Source of the DNA: Sporothrix humicola
Lineage: Eukaryota > Ascomycota > Sordariomycetes > Ophiostomatales > Ophiostomataceae
Direction: 5' to 3'
Assembly: GCA_021396245.1 (NCBI GenBank)
Contig: WNYE01000033.1
Coordinates: 310,001-374,000 of the forward strand
DNA: 64,000 bases
A program made the position numbers and the translations under genes. The first letter of the stretch is position 1; every line of letters starts with the position of its first letter. The notes below the pieces were generated by a model. It saw nothing but the letters and a program-made list of their open reading frames with translations, did not search any database and had not been told where the DNA came from. This document shows, one piece after another, positions 10,211 to 22,021 of the stretch.

Positions 10211-13046
10211 CTACACTCCGTATCTTCCACCGCCCTGCCAGCACTGCGTCATCGCATTCCGGTCCGTGTACGTCGAGTACTGCGTCTGGCCCACCCACAC
10301 CGTGTTCCACGTGTTGAACGTCTGGTACCGCACCTGGTACTGCGTCTGCGCCGGGCCCTGGTAGTAATAAGTGACTGTGGGCACGTTGCCGTTGCCGTCG
10401 CAGACCGTCTGGGCCGGCGGCTGGAATGTTTCCGTGACTGTATAGAACTCGTCCTCGGTGCTCGTCGGCGTCTCGGCCGTAGTTGTCACCGTGACCGTCT
10501 CTGTGTACGTCGTCTCCACGACCGTGCTCGTCACGTCTTGGATCTTGAGGAGAGTACGGCGGGCCACAACCGGTGTGGGCGCGGCGATGTCCGCCGTCTG
10601 GAGCGCAGGGACATTGTCCACAGCGGCGTTGATGCCCTCGGTCGCATCCGGCTTGTGACCACTGCCGCGGCCACCACCGCCATGGTTGCCGCCGCCGTTG
10701 TTCCCGCCTCCGTTTCCGCCGCCCTTGTTGCCTCCATTGTTGCCTCCATTGTTGCCCCCGTTGTTTCCACCACCGTTGTTCCCGCCGTTATTGCCTCCGC
10801 CCTTGTTGCCGCCGTTGTTTCCTCCGTTATTCCCTCCATTGTTTCCCCCATTGTTTCCACCACCGTTGTTTCCACCACCCTTATTACCCCCATTGTTTCC
10901 TCCATTGTTTCCGCCGTTGTTGCCGCCGTTGTTGCCGCCATTGTTCCCCCCGCCGTTGTTTCCTCCTCCCTTATTGCCTCCGTTGTTCCCTCCGTTATTG
11001 CCCCCGTTGTTTCCACCATTGTTTCCGCCGTTGTTACCACCGCCGTTGTTTCCTCCGCCCTTATTGCCTCCGTTGTTTCCGCCGTTGTTGCCTCCATTGT
11101 TACCACCACCGTTGTTCCCACCTCCATTGTTTCCGCCGCCTTTGTTACCTCCGTTATTACCACCATTGTTCCCACCATTGTTACCACCGTTATTGCCCCC
11201 GTTGTTTCCCCCATTGTTTCCTCCGTTGTTGCCTCCATTATTACCGCCGTTGTTACCGCCCCCATTGTTTCCTCCGCCCTTATTGCCTCCGTTGTTTCCG
11301 CCGTTGTTACCACCATTGTTGCCGCCATTGTTGCCGCCATTGTTGCCGCCATTGTTGCCGCCGTTGTTACCACCACCGTTGTTTGGCGGAGTCGATGTGT
11401 GCGGTGGCTCCTGGGGGCGGGTGGTTGGGTTGCGGGAAGGTTCTTGCGGGCGAGTTGTGGGATTGGTGTGCGGCGGGTCAGGCTGGCGCGTCGTCGGGTT
11501 GGTGTGAGGCGGCTCCTGGGGACGGGTAGTCGGGTTCGAATGCGGCGGTTCTTGGGGACGGGTTGACACCGGAGGGGGGTCAGTATGGCGTGTAGAAGAC
11601 GGGGGAGGGTCTGTGTGCCTGGTAGAAGACGGGGGAGGATCGGTATGGCGTGTAGACGAGGGAGGAGGGTCTGTGTGCCGAGTAGAAGAAGGCGGGGGAT
11701 CAGTATGCCGAGTGGAAGAAGGTGGCGGATCTGTATGGCGAGTGGACGAAGGGGGAGGGTCGGTGTGCCTGGTAGAAGACGGAGGGGGGTCCGTATGACG
11801 CGTGGAAGATGGAGGAGGGTCAGTGTGACGAGTTGACGACGGGGGAGGATCCGTATGTCTGGTTGACGAGGGAGGCGGATCAGTGTGTCTCGTCGAGGAC
11901 GGAGGAGGATCAGTATGACGAGTTGAGGACGGAGGAGGATCAGTGTGACGAGTTGACGATGGAGGTGGGTCTGTGTGTCTAGTAGACGACGGGGGAGGGT
12001 CTGTATGACGGGTCGACGATGGAGGGGGATCGTTATGCCGGGTCGACGACGGCGGTGGGTCATTGTGCCGGGTCGACGTTGGCGGCGGCGGGTTCTGGTG
12101 GCGCGTCGACGACGTCTTGGGCGGGATGGTGTGCGGGCGCGTGGGCGTGCTGCTGGGCCGCGTGTAGACCCAGCTGCCGCTCGTGTACCAGGGCCGGCAG
12201 CCGTCGCATCGTGTGGACGTGGGACGCGAGGTGGGCGGCGGCGGCCGGTCCGAGGTGGGCGTGTGCCAGGTGGCGGGCCAATGGCAGTAGGCGTCGACCT
12301 CGACGGTGGTCTGGTAGAGGTTTGTCACAGTGCCGGCGGTGATCCAGCGCTGGATGACCGTCTCAATGATTGAGGTTGGACCCGGCAGGTAACTAAAGAA
12401 CGTCTGCGTGGGGACGGCGCAGTAGGACGTGACCGTGACGGGCCAGCCGACGACCGTCTCCGTCTCAATGACCTCGTTGATGTCAGCTGTTCGGTTAGTG
12501 GGCATTTCAAAATAAAAACAAAATCAAGGGGAAATGTGACACTTACTGACGGCGGACGGCGTCACGGTGACGCCAAACGTTTCTGTGGGTGTGGCCGTGA
12601 CGACCACGACACCCTGGTTGCCGACGGTGACTTGGAACTCGCGCTGAGCAGCAAAGTCAATGTCGGTCGACTGCAGGATGATGGTATACAGGCCAGTCGT
12701 CATCTGGTCGTACGTGAGGTCGCTAGACTGTCAGCGGCGATGCAGAACACACCAAATAAGGCGGAGGAGGGACCTACCAAGACGACGTCTGCTGGTTGTC
12801 GTCGGGCTGCGACTCGATGTCGTCGCAGGCATACTGGTTGCCACTGGGATCAATCAGAATGGGCGTAACAAAGCCGTCCGCGCAGCCCTCAAAGGCCGAG
12901 TGGAAGGTAAAGGGCAGGTTCGAGCTGCCGTCGATCAGGTAGGAACCGCCATCGGTGTAGTCGAGGCCCATGCAGCTGCACTGGGCAGAGATGCTGACGG
13001 CAAACAGCAGTGCCGCGAGGGGCAGCGCCAGCAAGAAGCGTGCCAT
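10211..13046 (-). CDS. Large secreted cell-surface protein with Pro/Ser/Thr and Asn/Gly repeats
   Basis: Three exons are read: 13046-12778, 12722-12547 and 12486-10211, giving 906 residues. Both introns (55 and 60 bp) have good signals (GTAGGT...TAG and GTAAGT...CTAAC...CAG) and keep the frame. Residues 1-21 form a signal peptide (MARFLLALPLAALLFAVSISA), followed by a Cys-containing domain beginning QCSCMGLDYTDGGSYLIDG and ending near residue 285. Next come about 17 copies of the decapeptide TDPPPSSTRH (residues about 291-454), several PQEPPHTNPTT units (455-512), an Asn/Gly array of NNGG and NKGGG units (514-748) and a Thr-rich C-terminal domain with YYYQGPAQTQYQVRYQTF. The Ser/Thr density suggests heavy O-glycosylation in or on the cell wall. 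I recognise no enzymatic domain or GPI signal. The N-terminal domain resembles conserved secreted proteins of Sordariomycetes with no known function. Confidence 0.85.
10686..11390 (-). repeat. Asn/Gly-coding 12-bp tandem array
   Basis: About 235 codons of NNGG units, with NNGGG and NKGGG variants, lie within exon 3 of the secreted protein. The DNA unit is 12 bp (15 bp in variants). Third bases vary freely among the Gly codons while the peptide stays nearly constant. Confidence 0.9.
11569..12075 (-). repeat. 30-bp minisatellite coding TDPPPSSTRH, about 17 copies
   Basis: Phased 30-bp units code for an almost invariant decapeptide. The two copies nearest the N-terminus read NDPPPSSTRH and the last copy has VST in place of SST. 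Neighbouring copies differ mainly at synonymous third positions of the Arg, His, Thr, Asp and Pro codons. Confidence 0.9.
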
Positions 13047-14821
13047 CTTGTCGTTGTGTTGTATCCTAGAATCTTGTGATGTAGAATAACACGCTGGCAG
13101 ACAGACGACAACAACGGACGAAGGATCAAAGGATCAAGCTTAAGAAAAAACGGACAGAGTCCGGGGACACTTGTCTTGGGACCTCGCCTCTTTATCTTCT
13201 TTTCCCGAAATGGCAACACGGCCAGGACCAACACTTGTTGACCACAGTCATGAACTGCAATGGTCACGGACCCTGGTCTCCAGACTTTTTTTCCCTTTCC
13301 TCGTTGTTTATTTCTCCAGAGCCAAGACCTGGGACACGACAATGGCCATGGATGCAAATGAAGAGCAATATCGAGATGCCACGCGTAATAGCGCAATGGC
13401 GCAAAAAGCGCAAAACTCGCCAGAGACGGACAGACTTTTCCCTTTGCTGTGGGGTGCAGGTTGACGTCGTCGACCATTGCGCCGGACTGTCTACTCAACT
13501 TGGGCCGCGTGACTCGCAAGCCGCGTATTGGGGATCGTTCGTCGTTTGTCGTTTCGCGGGATAAAGGAGAAAGAGGGTGGACAATACTCTGGTCGATATC
13601 GCCATTATCGTGGGCAATATCGTGGGCAATAACAGCAATAGAGTGACGACGATATGGGACGTGATATAGAGTGCAATATACGGAGTACCCTGCGCGGAGC
13701 CAAGACTCTGTTTTTGTGTATTTTTGTGTATTTTTGTGAGTTTCTGGCCGCTTTTGTCTGATTTTGCGTGGTCGTCCCTGTTGGTGCAGCCCGGGAGAGT
13801 GTAGACAGAACCTAGATTAGCCTATGGAACCAGGTTCCGGGGCAGACGGACAATAAGGTTAATCGTGGGAGTGGGAAAATGGGATAATGGGAGACGGCAG
13901 GATGGGTGTTGGGAGGATAAGATGGCAAGAGAATAAGAGGACGTGAGGAAATAGAACTGGAGGAGAAAAGGAGAAATAAGGGGTGAGGGAATGTAAATAA
14001 AGCAGAAGCGAGGGAAAGAACGACATAGAGTGATGTCCAGATCAGGAAGGTGTTGAAATAGAGTTGGATGCATGCTTTCTCTCGACGTTTTTGGGAAGAG
14101 CGCAATGCAGCGACGCTACAAAAACGGAAGGAAACAGCACCGGGGACTGCCCACGGTCCTGCGTACATGAACATGCTGCTATTTCCTTATTTTGGATGCT
14201 ATTTTGGACGACGGGCTGGCGGTGGAGGGCAATATGCAATATACAGCGAGCATACAATATACAGCCGCGTCATGATGGCTGTATTATTTGAAATATCGTC
14301 AACCCATCTCTCCATTTTTTCGGGACTTTTGTCTCTTTTGCCTGTTCACAAAAGGCCAAGCCCGGGAAAGGAGGGCAGCCGAGGTAAAAGAGGACAAAAA
14401 GGCAGACATCGACGTCAGGAGAGCCGTGCAGACGATATTGCTCGATGCGGGTTCACGCACTTGTCCGCGTCATGGGTTCGTGGGTCGTGATATTGTTGTT
14501 GTGGTGGATGTAGACAATGTAGACGATGACGATGAGGTATGGCGTGTGGTTGTTGTTTACAGTGGCAGAGTGGCACTAGTTTACAGGGCTGTTAGGGGAA
14601 GTCTGCAGATCTCAGCGTGTTTTGTGCCGGGTGCTCTATTTGGCCAATCACGTGATCGTATCGCCACCCTTTGAGGAAATAAGTGGACCTCGAAGCTCGC
14701 CACAGAGCTTGCCGAAGCTCCAGAACCTCAGAACCTCGCGTCTGTCTTCGTCACTTTCTGCCTTTGAGGTCAACACAACCAGACGGCTGGACCGACGACA
14801 CACGACACACCTGCCGCCGCC
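13047..14821. other. 1.8-kb divergent intergenic region
   Basis: It separates the secreted repeat protein (-) from the cyclophilin gene (+). Small frames are present but none has family features, a signal peptide or convincing splice sites. A 12-bp direct duplication (ATCGTGGGCAAT twice near 13606-13630) and TGTATTTTTG repeats near 13718 are the only structured elements I see. Confidence 0.45.
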
Positions 14822-16510
14822 ATGTCTGTCCTTCTCGAGACCAGCAAGGGCGACATCGTGATCGACCTGCTGGTGGACTATGCGCCAAAGCTGTGCGAAA
14901 AGTGAGTTCCCCGACATTGTCCCCAAACTGTCAACATCGTCACTAACTTCTGGAGCTTCCTCAAACTCTGCAAGATCAAGTACTACAACTACGCGCCCGT
15001 CCACTCGATCCAAAAGGGCTTCTCTTTCCAGACCGGCGACCCACTCGGTCCTCTTTCCAAACAGTCCGATGGCGGCTCCAGCATCTGGGGCGTCCTGTCG
15101 GGCGACCCATCACGACGAACCTTTCCGGCCCTCTTCCACCCCAAACTCAAGCATGTCGAGCGCGGCATCGTCGGCATGGCCACCGTGGCCCACCCCAGCG
15201 ACCCCGACGTACGGCTCGCGGCATCACAGTTTATCGTCAGCTTGGGCGACGACACGGACTTTCTGGACGGCAAATCGGCCATTTTTGGGCGGGTCGTGGA
15301 AGGGTTTGATGTGCTCGAGAGCATCAACGACGCCATTGTCGACGACAACGGGTACCCGCTGGTGGACATCCGCATCAAGCACACGGCCATCCTCGACGAC
15401 CCGTACCCCGACCCAGACGGACTTGTCGAGCCTCCCTCTTCGCCGCCTCCTTCAAAAGCACAGCTCGACACCGCACGGCTAGGCGAAGAGGACCAGGCTA
15501 ACATTGACGATCCAGACGCCGACAACGAGGACAGGTTGGCGGCCGCCGAAAAGACACGCCGCGAACGTGAGGCGCGCGCCCAGGCCCTGACGCTCGAGAT
15601 GATGGGCGACTTGCCCTTTGCCGAAGTCAAGCCGCCCGAAAACGTGCTGTTTGTCTGCAAGCTCAACCCCGTGACGCAAGACGCCGACCTCGAGTTGATT
15701 TTCAGCCGGTTCGGCACCATCCTGTCGTGCGAGGTCATTCGGGACCGCAAAACGGGCGACAGTCTGCAGTACGCGTTCATCGAGTTTGAGGAAAAGTCCG
15801 CCTGCGAGGCCGCCTACTTTAAAATGCAGGACGTCCTGATCGACGACCGCCGCATCCACATTGATTTCTCGCAGAGCGTTTCTAAACTGAGCGACGCCTG
15901 GCGCAACGACACCAACGCCAAGCGCCAGAAGCAGGCGCGTGGGCGTGGCGGCGGTTGGGGCGGTGTGCGCGAGCTGGAAAAGTGGCGCAAGTACCGCAAC
16001 GAGGACGACGATGACGGCCCGTCGTCGTATGGCATGGTGCACAGCGACGAGGAGATCCGCGACAAGCATGCCCAGGCATACGCCGACAAGGAGGCAGCAG
16101 ACAAGACGACAGACAATTCTGCGAAACAAGAAGACAACCGACACATTGGCGACCACGGTCGACACTACGACCGCAGAGACGAGCGCAGAGACCGAGATGA
16201 CAGGCGCGGCCGAGACAGGTACAGCGACAGAGACAGAGAAAGGGGCCGGAACCGTGGCCGGGATGGCGAACGGCACGAACGACGAGACGGCAGCCGCAGC
16301 AGACGCGGAGATGACGATCGGCACAGACATGGCCGTGACCGTGATCGAGACCGGGACCGTTACAGAGACGACAAGCCCCGGCCCGACTACCGAAGTCGGA
16401 GTCCCAGACGGCCACAAGGACGGGAACGGGAACGAGATAGAGACCGAGACCGAGACCGGGACCGTGACAGGGACCGCGATAGGAACCGCGACAGAGACCG
16501 ACATCGCTAG
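14822..16510 (+). CDS. CYP6: RNA-binding cyclophilin, PPIL4/CYP6 type (peptidyl-prolyl isomerase)
   Basis: Exons 14822-14901 and 14956-16510 join across a 54-bp intron (GTGAGT, ACTAAC branch, GAG-GAG context) and give 544 residues. Residues 1-165 are a cyclophilin domain starting MSVLLETSKGDIVIDLLVD, with FSFQTGDPLG and ASQFIVSLGDDTDFLDG. An RRM follows at about residues 254-334, with RNP2 LFVCKL and RNP1 QYAFIEF. After a linker with WGGVRELEKWRKYR, the C-terminal 120 residues are an Arg/Asp-rich tail of DRDRDR type. This architecture defines the PPIL4 family of nuclear, spliceosome-associated isomerases. The tail DNA is itself a degenerate 6-bp repeat (GACCGN). The cyclophilin catalytic arginine is in a divergent context, so enzyme activity is uncertain, as in other PPIL4 proteins. 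Confidence 0.93.
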
Positions 16511-17495
16511 GCTGACTTTGGCTTGGAGTTTACAATGTACTACTACCATTTACTTGCAATACGATACCACATACACATACCACATATTCCATGCAGCCCT
16601 TTGTCTTGCAGCCTTCTGGGGGGACTTGGTGTCTTGCACGATGCGTCGACAGGGTTCAGGCCCTCGTCTATCCTTTCCAACTAGGGAGATGTGGGCAAGG
16701 TTTGTTGGGGTGAAAAGAGGCATGACCGAGACAGAACCAGTGAGAAAGATGGCCCACGCCATGAGATACGAGGGCGGACTGTTTGCAGGCTCGGAAAAAA
16801 TGGACATGCAAACGAGAGACGAGAGTGGAAAAGTGAAGGACAAACGTTACGAGGGAGAGAAATCGGAATGGCGACGTTTGATGGCCGATGGAGGCGACAA
16901 GACGACAAAACGACAGTCGGTCGTGCCACAACTGCTGCAAGAAAAGGGAACTGTAAGAAACACAGAGCACAGAACCGAATATGACCAAAAACGTAAAAGT
17001 GACAGATGCAATCCATTGGATGACGGTGGACATCAACCTGGATGTATGGATGCACGTCCAGACGCAGACGCCTGTGCTACAGACCGGTCGGGTGAATCGT
17101 TACCAGGGGTTGTCGTTTGTCCCTTGCCCCTTTGCCCTCTGACGAAGCGAAAACCAGAAGACCAAATGATGGAGACGACAGGACAGATACCGTAGGGACT
17201 GGGGAAAGGAAAGGGGGATCAGAAACGAAGCGATAACAGGACAAAGACATCATGTAACACATGCCGGGGCGACAGTCTGGAGATCCGAGTGATAGAGTCC
17301 GTGGTAAAGTGGAGGGGTTGTCTTGATAGTTTGATTTATTGAAAAGAAAGAACAAAAATACTGGCACTAGATCTCGATGCTGATTCTGCTTCTCTCCTCC
17401 ATCTCACCCTATTTCCTCCGTTTGCACAGTGGGATATCGGCCACCGACGTTGACATGCAAACGTAATAAGATGGAGAGAAAGAGATAGAATGGAA

Positions 17496-17747
17496 AGGAA
17501 AAGGAAAAGGAAAAGGAAAAGGAAAAGGAAAAGGAAAAGGAAAAGGAAAAGGAAAAGGAAAAGGAAAAGGNNNNNNNNNNNNNNNNNNNNNNNNNNNNNN
17601 NNNNNNNNNNNNNNNNNNNNNNNNNNNNNNNNNNNNNNNNNNNNNNNNNNNNNNNNNNNNNNNNNNNNCAAAAGGAAAAGGAAAAGGAAAAGGAAAAGGA
17701 AAAGGAAAAGGAAAAGGAAAAGGAAAAGGAAAAGGAAAAGGAAAAGG
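17496..17747 (+). repeat. (GGAAAA)n microsatellite interrupted by an assembly gap
   Basis: Near-perfect GGAAAA hexamers run from about 17496 to 17570 and again from about 17670 to 17747. They flank 98 unknown bases at 17571-17668, so the true array length is unknown. Apparent frames across it encode only Lys/Arg or Phe/Leu/Ser/Pro simple repeats. Confidence 0.95.
17571..17668. other. Assembly gap (run of N)
   Basis: There are 98 undetermined bases inside the hexanucleotide array; the assembler evidently could not span the repeat. Confidence 0.99.
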
Positions 17748-19086
17748 GGAAAGAGAAAGAGAAACAACATACAAACGTCCCCAAAAAAGACATGTCGCCT
17801 GCATCGACAACATCTCATCACGGCATACGCAAGACACCAACGCTCCATATTCTCCGTCAACACATGGACACAAACGCCTGCGTACAAACACAGCGGCATG
17901 AACTCACAGTCCCCAACCTCTCTTTTGTCTCTTTTGCCTCTCTTTTCTTCCTCTTGTTGCACAAGTTTAATATGAGCCGTGGAAGACCAACAGCGGGCTG
18001 TTCACAAGAGACCAATTCCACAGACAGGAGTCCACAAGCACAAAACGTAGGGGCCCTCTCGCCCCTCTCCGATTCAGGCATGACAACAACCGTTGGCCTG
18101 ACAGAGGCCAGAGCCAGATAGAGACTGACCAGTCCTCTTCCCAGACCATCCAGCCCTCCAGACAAAAGACAAACCGACACACGCCGGCAAGCTGCATATT
18201 TCCATGGACTGATTTTTCGTCGGCCATTAATTTCAAACGCTGCAATCCACTGGTCCATCAATCTCTACTGGTCCACGAGCTCGTCAACTCAAACTGTCTT
18301 CTGACTGGACGTCCTGTGCCCTGTCTCCCCTCTCTTCTCGCGTTTGACCAGCCCGACCAGGCAGGCCGACAAATGGCCGGGGTGTTTTGCCTTTATCTCT
18401 TTTTTCTTTTTTTTTTTCTTTTTTCTTTCTCTCTCAATTTCTTCTCTCTCTCAATTTCTCCTCTCGTCTCTGCAGTCATTCGACGTCCGTTGCTGTTTGT
18501 AGTCCTTTTGTTTGCTGAAAGTGGGGGCGGCTCAAATGTTCTGGAGAATTCTGGAGCGCTTCCAACTTCCTTGTCCACAGCTGATTGTCTGTTGGTTCAC
18601 CCTGGTCACGATATCGCCTTTAATTGATTTTTTTTTTTATTTCTCCATGGATTTACCGGAATAAAAATGAATTATATGATAAGAAGAGGAAGAGAAGATC
18701 GTCTTGTCGTTGAAGATACTCTTCCTCAAAATGCAGCATGTATCACACCCGGTCCTGTCTTTTGGTCCATAAGGCGAAAACAGGCAACACAAGAGACAAG
18801 AGATATGGCACAAAAAATACAAAATACAAACCGAACTGGAGGCAAACAGGACAAGGACGTCAAACACGACATCAGCCAAATGGCTGGCTGCGAGAATTGA
18901 CATTGATTGGCATGAAACGGATTTTACGTGGGGGCCTTGCGGAGGCTTGCCGGACTGTTGACTGCGACACAAACGAACTACAATGCATGAGACGTCTTTT
19001 CGTCGTTTGTGTGCACTTACAAACAGAGAACATACGCAACCACAGAAAACACAAACACAGCGGAGAATAAAAACGCCCCATTTTGA

Positions 19087-19122
19087 ATTTTGCATTTTAC
19101 ATTTTGCATTTTGCATTTTGCC
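19087..19122 (+). repeat. Short (TTTTGCA)n repeat
   Basis: About four to five imperfect copies of ATTTTGC lie in the gene-poor region. The unit is similar to the reverse complement of the CGCAAAA array upstream of ARF6. Confidence 0.6.
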
Positions 19123-20160
19123 ACCTCCACTGCAATAAGACACTGATGTTGTCGTACAAGAAATGAAAGAGAACAGAAGCCAAAGACAAGCTACATGGGA
19201 AATGGAAGACGTCCAGGCCAAGAGGCAGCCAGGGACAACCATGACCAGGACCAGGTACGTCGTCGTAGACAGGGGGCATCAACGGTAAACAGCGCTGACA
19301 CGGGAGTTTGTGCCACCCACCGGGAAGAGTTGCCTCCGCATTTTGATTTCGTTCCTGGTCGACAGGTCTACGAGAATGGTGTGTGTATGTCTGTATGTCG
19401 TACTTTATTGACTTTCAAAGGGTCCCCCTCATCCCCCTCTTTTCGGCTAGTTTGATCCCTATTTTCCTCTTGTGTCTTGTTGCGTCGACATTTAAATATT
19501 TTTCTGTTTGATTCTTTTATTTCTATTTTTCGTATCTTACTATTCCCACCATTATGCCTTGCTTGTTCCACCATTCTCTTCTATGTTGTGTTACGGGGCT
19601 GAAGTAAGAGAAAGAACATGAGCTGGCCAGTGCTTGCGTTGGTGCATCCATTTTTAGGAGAGAAGGAGTGCAATTCAAAGAGGACTACGAGATGTCGTCT
19701 TTCTGACCGTCTTCGGTCTATCTCCATTATTCTCAACCCTCTCCAGCTAAATATGTAGAAGGAAATAGAAATTATTTTAAATAAAATCAACATCAAATCT
19801 TGCTCACTTTCAAGGAATATTGTAGATCATATCAAGACCGGTAGTGAGAGGGGCCCGGTTCTCGTGTAAGTGTTTTAGCGCCTTTTCTGGTCAGACTGCA
19901 AACCAACAACCCAACCAACATCCATCCAAACCAACAGGCGACACAAACGAGAAAAAACGACTGGCTCATCTACACGAAACACGTTTGGTCAAGCCCAGAA
20001 AGCAAACACTCTCGACGTCGACAATCTGCCAATGAAATACAAGTAGGCTGGTCAACCGTACTATTATGGACACAGCAAACAGCAAACAAGCGATGCCATG
20101 TCAGACAACGGGAACTGTCAAAATGATAGATCATGGTTGAGGCGGGTCAGAAATGTGAGT

Positions 20161-20187
20161 AGTCAAGCAGTCAAGCAGTCAAGCAGT
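20161..20187 (+). repeat. Three tandem copies of GTCAAGCA
   Basis: A perfect 8-bp unit is repeated three times in the gene-poor region. It is non-coding. Confidence 0.65.
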
Positions 20188-22021
20188 ACACCGGTACAAT
20201 GATAAAGTCATCACTGACGACATAAGCTGGACTACTGAACTACTAGACGTAAAAGGAATAAATCAAACAATAAATGCAGCAGCAACCAACGGTCTATTAA
20301 TACAACATGGACTCCGTGCTCCGTCGTTTTCTGTAGTTTTCTGCCTCTTGTGCCCCCGCAACGGCGCCTGGCATCACACAAGACTACCCTCAACGTGATG
20401 CACTGGTTCACTGATGCACGTAAATGTTCATTTTCGTTTTTCATTCGCCTTGTCCTGGTTCAGACGTGATTCTGTTGCTGCCCCTGGTCCCTGGAGGATC
20501 AGGGTGAAAGTAATCATGAGTATTGAGTATGGGGATGAATGCCACGCTGCCACGCTTTATGCATGCCATGGCTATTTATGAATTTGGACAGCCAGTCACC
20601 AGCTAATCGTTGTCAACTTTTGACTATCGACTTGCGTTAACCTGCAAATGCAAACACAACCACACCTGCTGCAGGCACAGAACGCCTCCTCCTTTCTCCG
20701 AGATGCAGAGCAGAGTGCAGCCTGCAAGACAGAAAATAGAATGCAGAGTGTAGAGTGCGCCTTCGGGGACAAACCAACGGGTCTAAAATTATGTGCTTTC
20801 AGGGCGTGTCCCCTTCTTTCGTTTACTTCTGAGTCAACGGAATAAATATTAAATAAGGGAACAAACACAAACAACAAACCGTAGAGTGGACTGCGTTGGG
20901 TGAACAACACGGGTGCACAAAGCATCTGCAAAAGCACACGAAAGTGCACTACTGCTGTCTATTTCTCATTTTGACGGCCGTTTTATGACAGGTCAAAAAG
21001 CACAAAAGAGTGATGTCGTCTGTTTTCTTTTCGTTTACTCTTTTTCCCGTTTTCTCTTTTTTGTCTTCTTTCTTTCTTCTCCCCTTTCACTTTACCCCCC
21101 TCAGTCACTCGTTTCCACCCACTTTCGCTCGTTTTCACTCGTTTTCACTCGTCTCTCCCCTCGCCTCCCGTCTGTCTCTCGTTCTTCTCCAGCACGACGG
21201 CTTCTCGGTGGACTGCTCCACTTCTGGTCTCTGGTCTGGTCTGGTCTCTACTGTTGTCTTGTCTCTTGATTTCTGTGTTTATTCCACTGTTTGATTTCTG
21301 TCTGTGACCTCGCCTCGTTTTCCCTCGTCCTCGCTCCAGTTCCAGCCCAGTCCAGTCTCCATCTCATTTTCTCCATTTCTTTCCCCATACCGTCACTCGC
21401 TTCACAAATTATTTCCTTTATATTTAAGGCTGGCCCTCGTAATCTGATTCGAGCCTCAGTTTACTGCCCTTTCAATATTTCCCTCTATTCTCTCTCTCTC
21501 TCTCTCTTCATTTTTCCTTCCCTCTCCCTTCTCCCCTCTTCCTTCACTCGTTTATTTGATTTGAAAGAATCCTCCTGGAAGATTACATACCCCTTGATCC
21601 TACTCCCTGATACTCTCATCCTCTTTTGAATATCATACCCTCACCCCTGATATCACTCTCTGATACTATCATCACCGTCAAAATCAAAATCAAAGCCAAG
21701 ATACCCAAATGCAGCAGCAGCAGTTATAACCATATCACAACCAAGTCACTCGCTTCAAAATCAAATACATCATAGTTTCAACTCTGTTTCCCTTTTGTAA
21801 CCTCATCGTCTGTGTTTTTGCGTCTTGACACTTCACATTAAGCATTAAATCACCATTGCCACTCGTTTATCTTCATTGTATCGTTCACAACGTCTTCCTC
21901 CTCGTCTACTCGGTTAGATTTACATACCTGTATTCTTTTACAACATTTTCGAACTTTTCATCAAAAGGCGAGTCAAACTGTCCCCCTCCCCTGTCAGTAT
22001 CCTCCGCTAACAGAAGACAGC

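Larger units (their letters stand above)
16511..21990. other. 5.5-kb gene-poor region upstream of a Zn2Cys6 regulator
   Basis: I find no supportable gene in either strand. Frames stay below about 200 codons and show low-complexity translations without family motifs. The region contains a hexanucleotide microsatellite interrupted by an assembly gap, short heptamer and octamer repeats, and long pyrimidine-rich stretches from about 21000 to 21560 including a (CT)n run near 21487-21508. It could hold non-coding RNA or a long promoter and leader for the regulator at 22022. Confidence 0.5.

Noticed and set aside
10067..11566. Long plus-strand frame of 499 codons with Val/Ala/Ser/Ile repeats
   Set aside because: It is the antisense of the Asn/Gly and Thr-rich repeats of the secreted protein; no ATG-supported gene structure, and the minus strand has signal peptide and splice sites.
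10531..12063. Minus-strand 510-codon frame overlapping the secreted protein in another frame
   Set aside because: A stop-free shadow produced by repeat composition; no conserved features.
11569..12075. Regular 30-bp repeats considered as a CRISPR-like array
   Set aside because: No unique spacers; the repeats are in frame and encode a decapeptide in a eukaryotic gene.
14288..14674. 128-codon frame in the secreted-protein/cyclophilin intergenic region
   Set aside because: No ATG context, homology or signal features; composition is like the surrounding non-coding DNA.
15479..16549. 356-codon minus-strand frame rich in Val/Ser/Ala
   Set aside because: Antisense of the RRM and Arg/Asp tail of the cyclophilin gene.
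17336..17975. Several frames of Lys/Arg or Phe/Leu/Ser/Pro repeats across the N run
   Set aside because: They are translations of the GGAAAA microsatellite and gap, not genes.
18637..19242. 201-codon minus-strand frame in the gene-poor region
   Set aside because: Cys/Phe/Leu-rich low-complexity translation including the TTTTGCA repeat; no family motifs.
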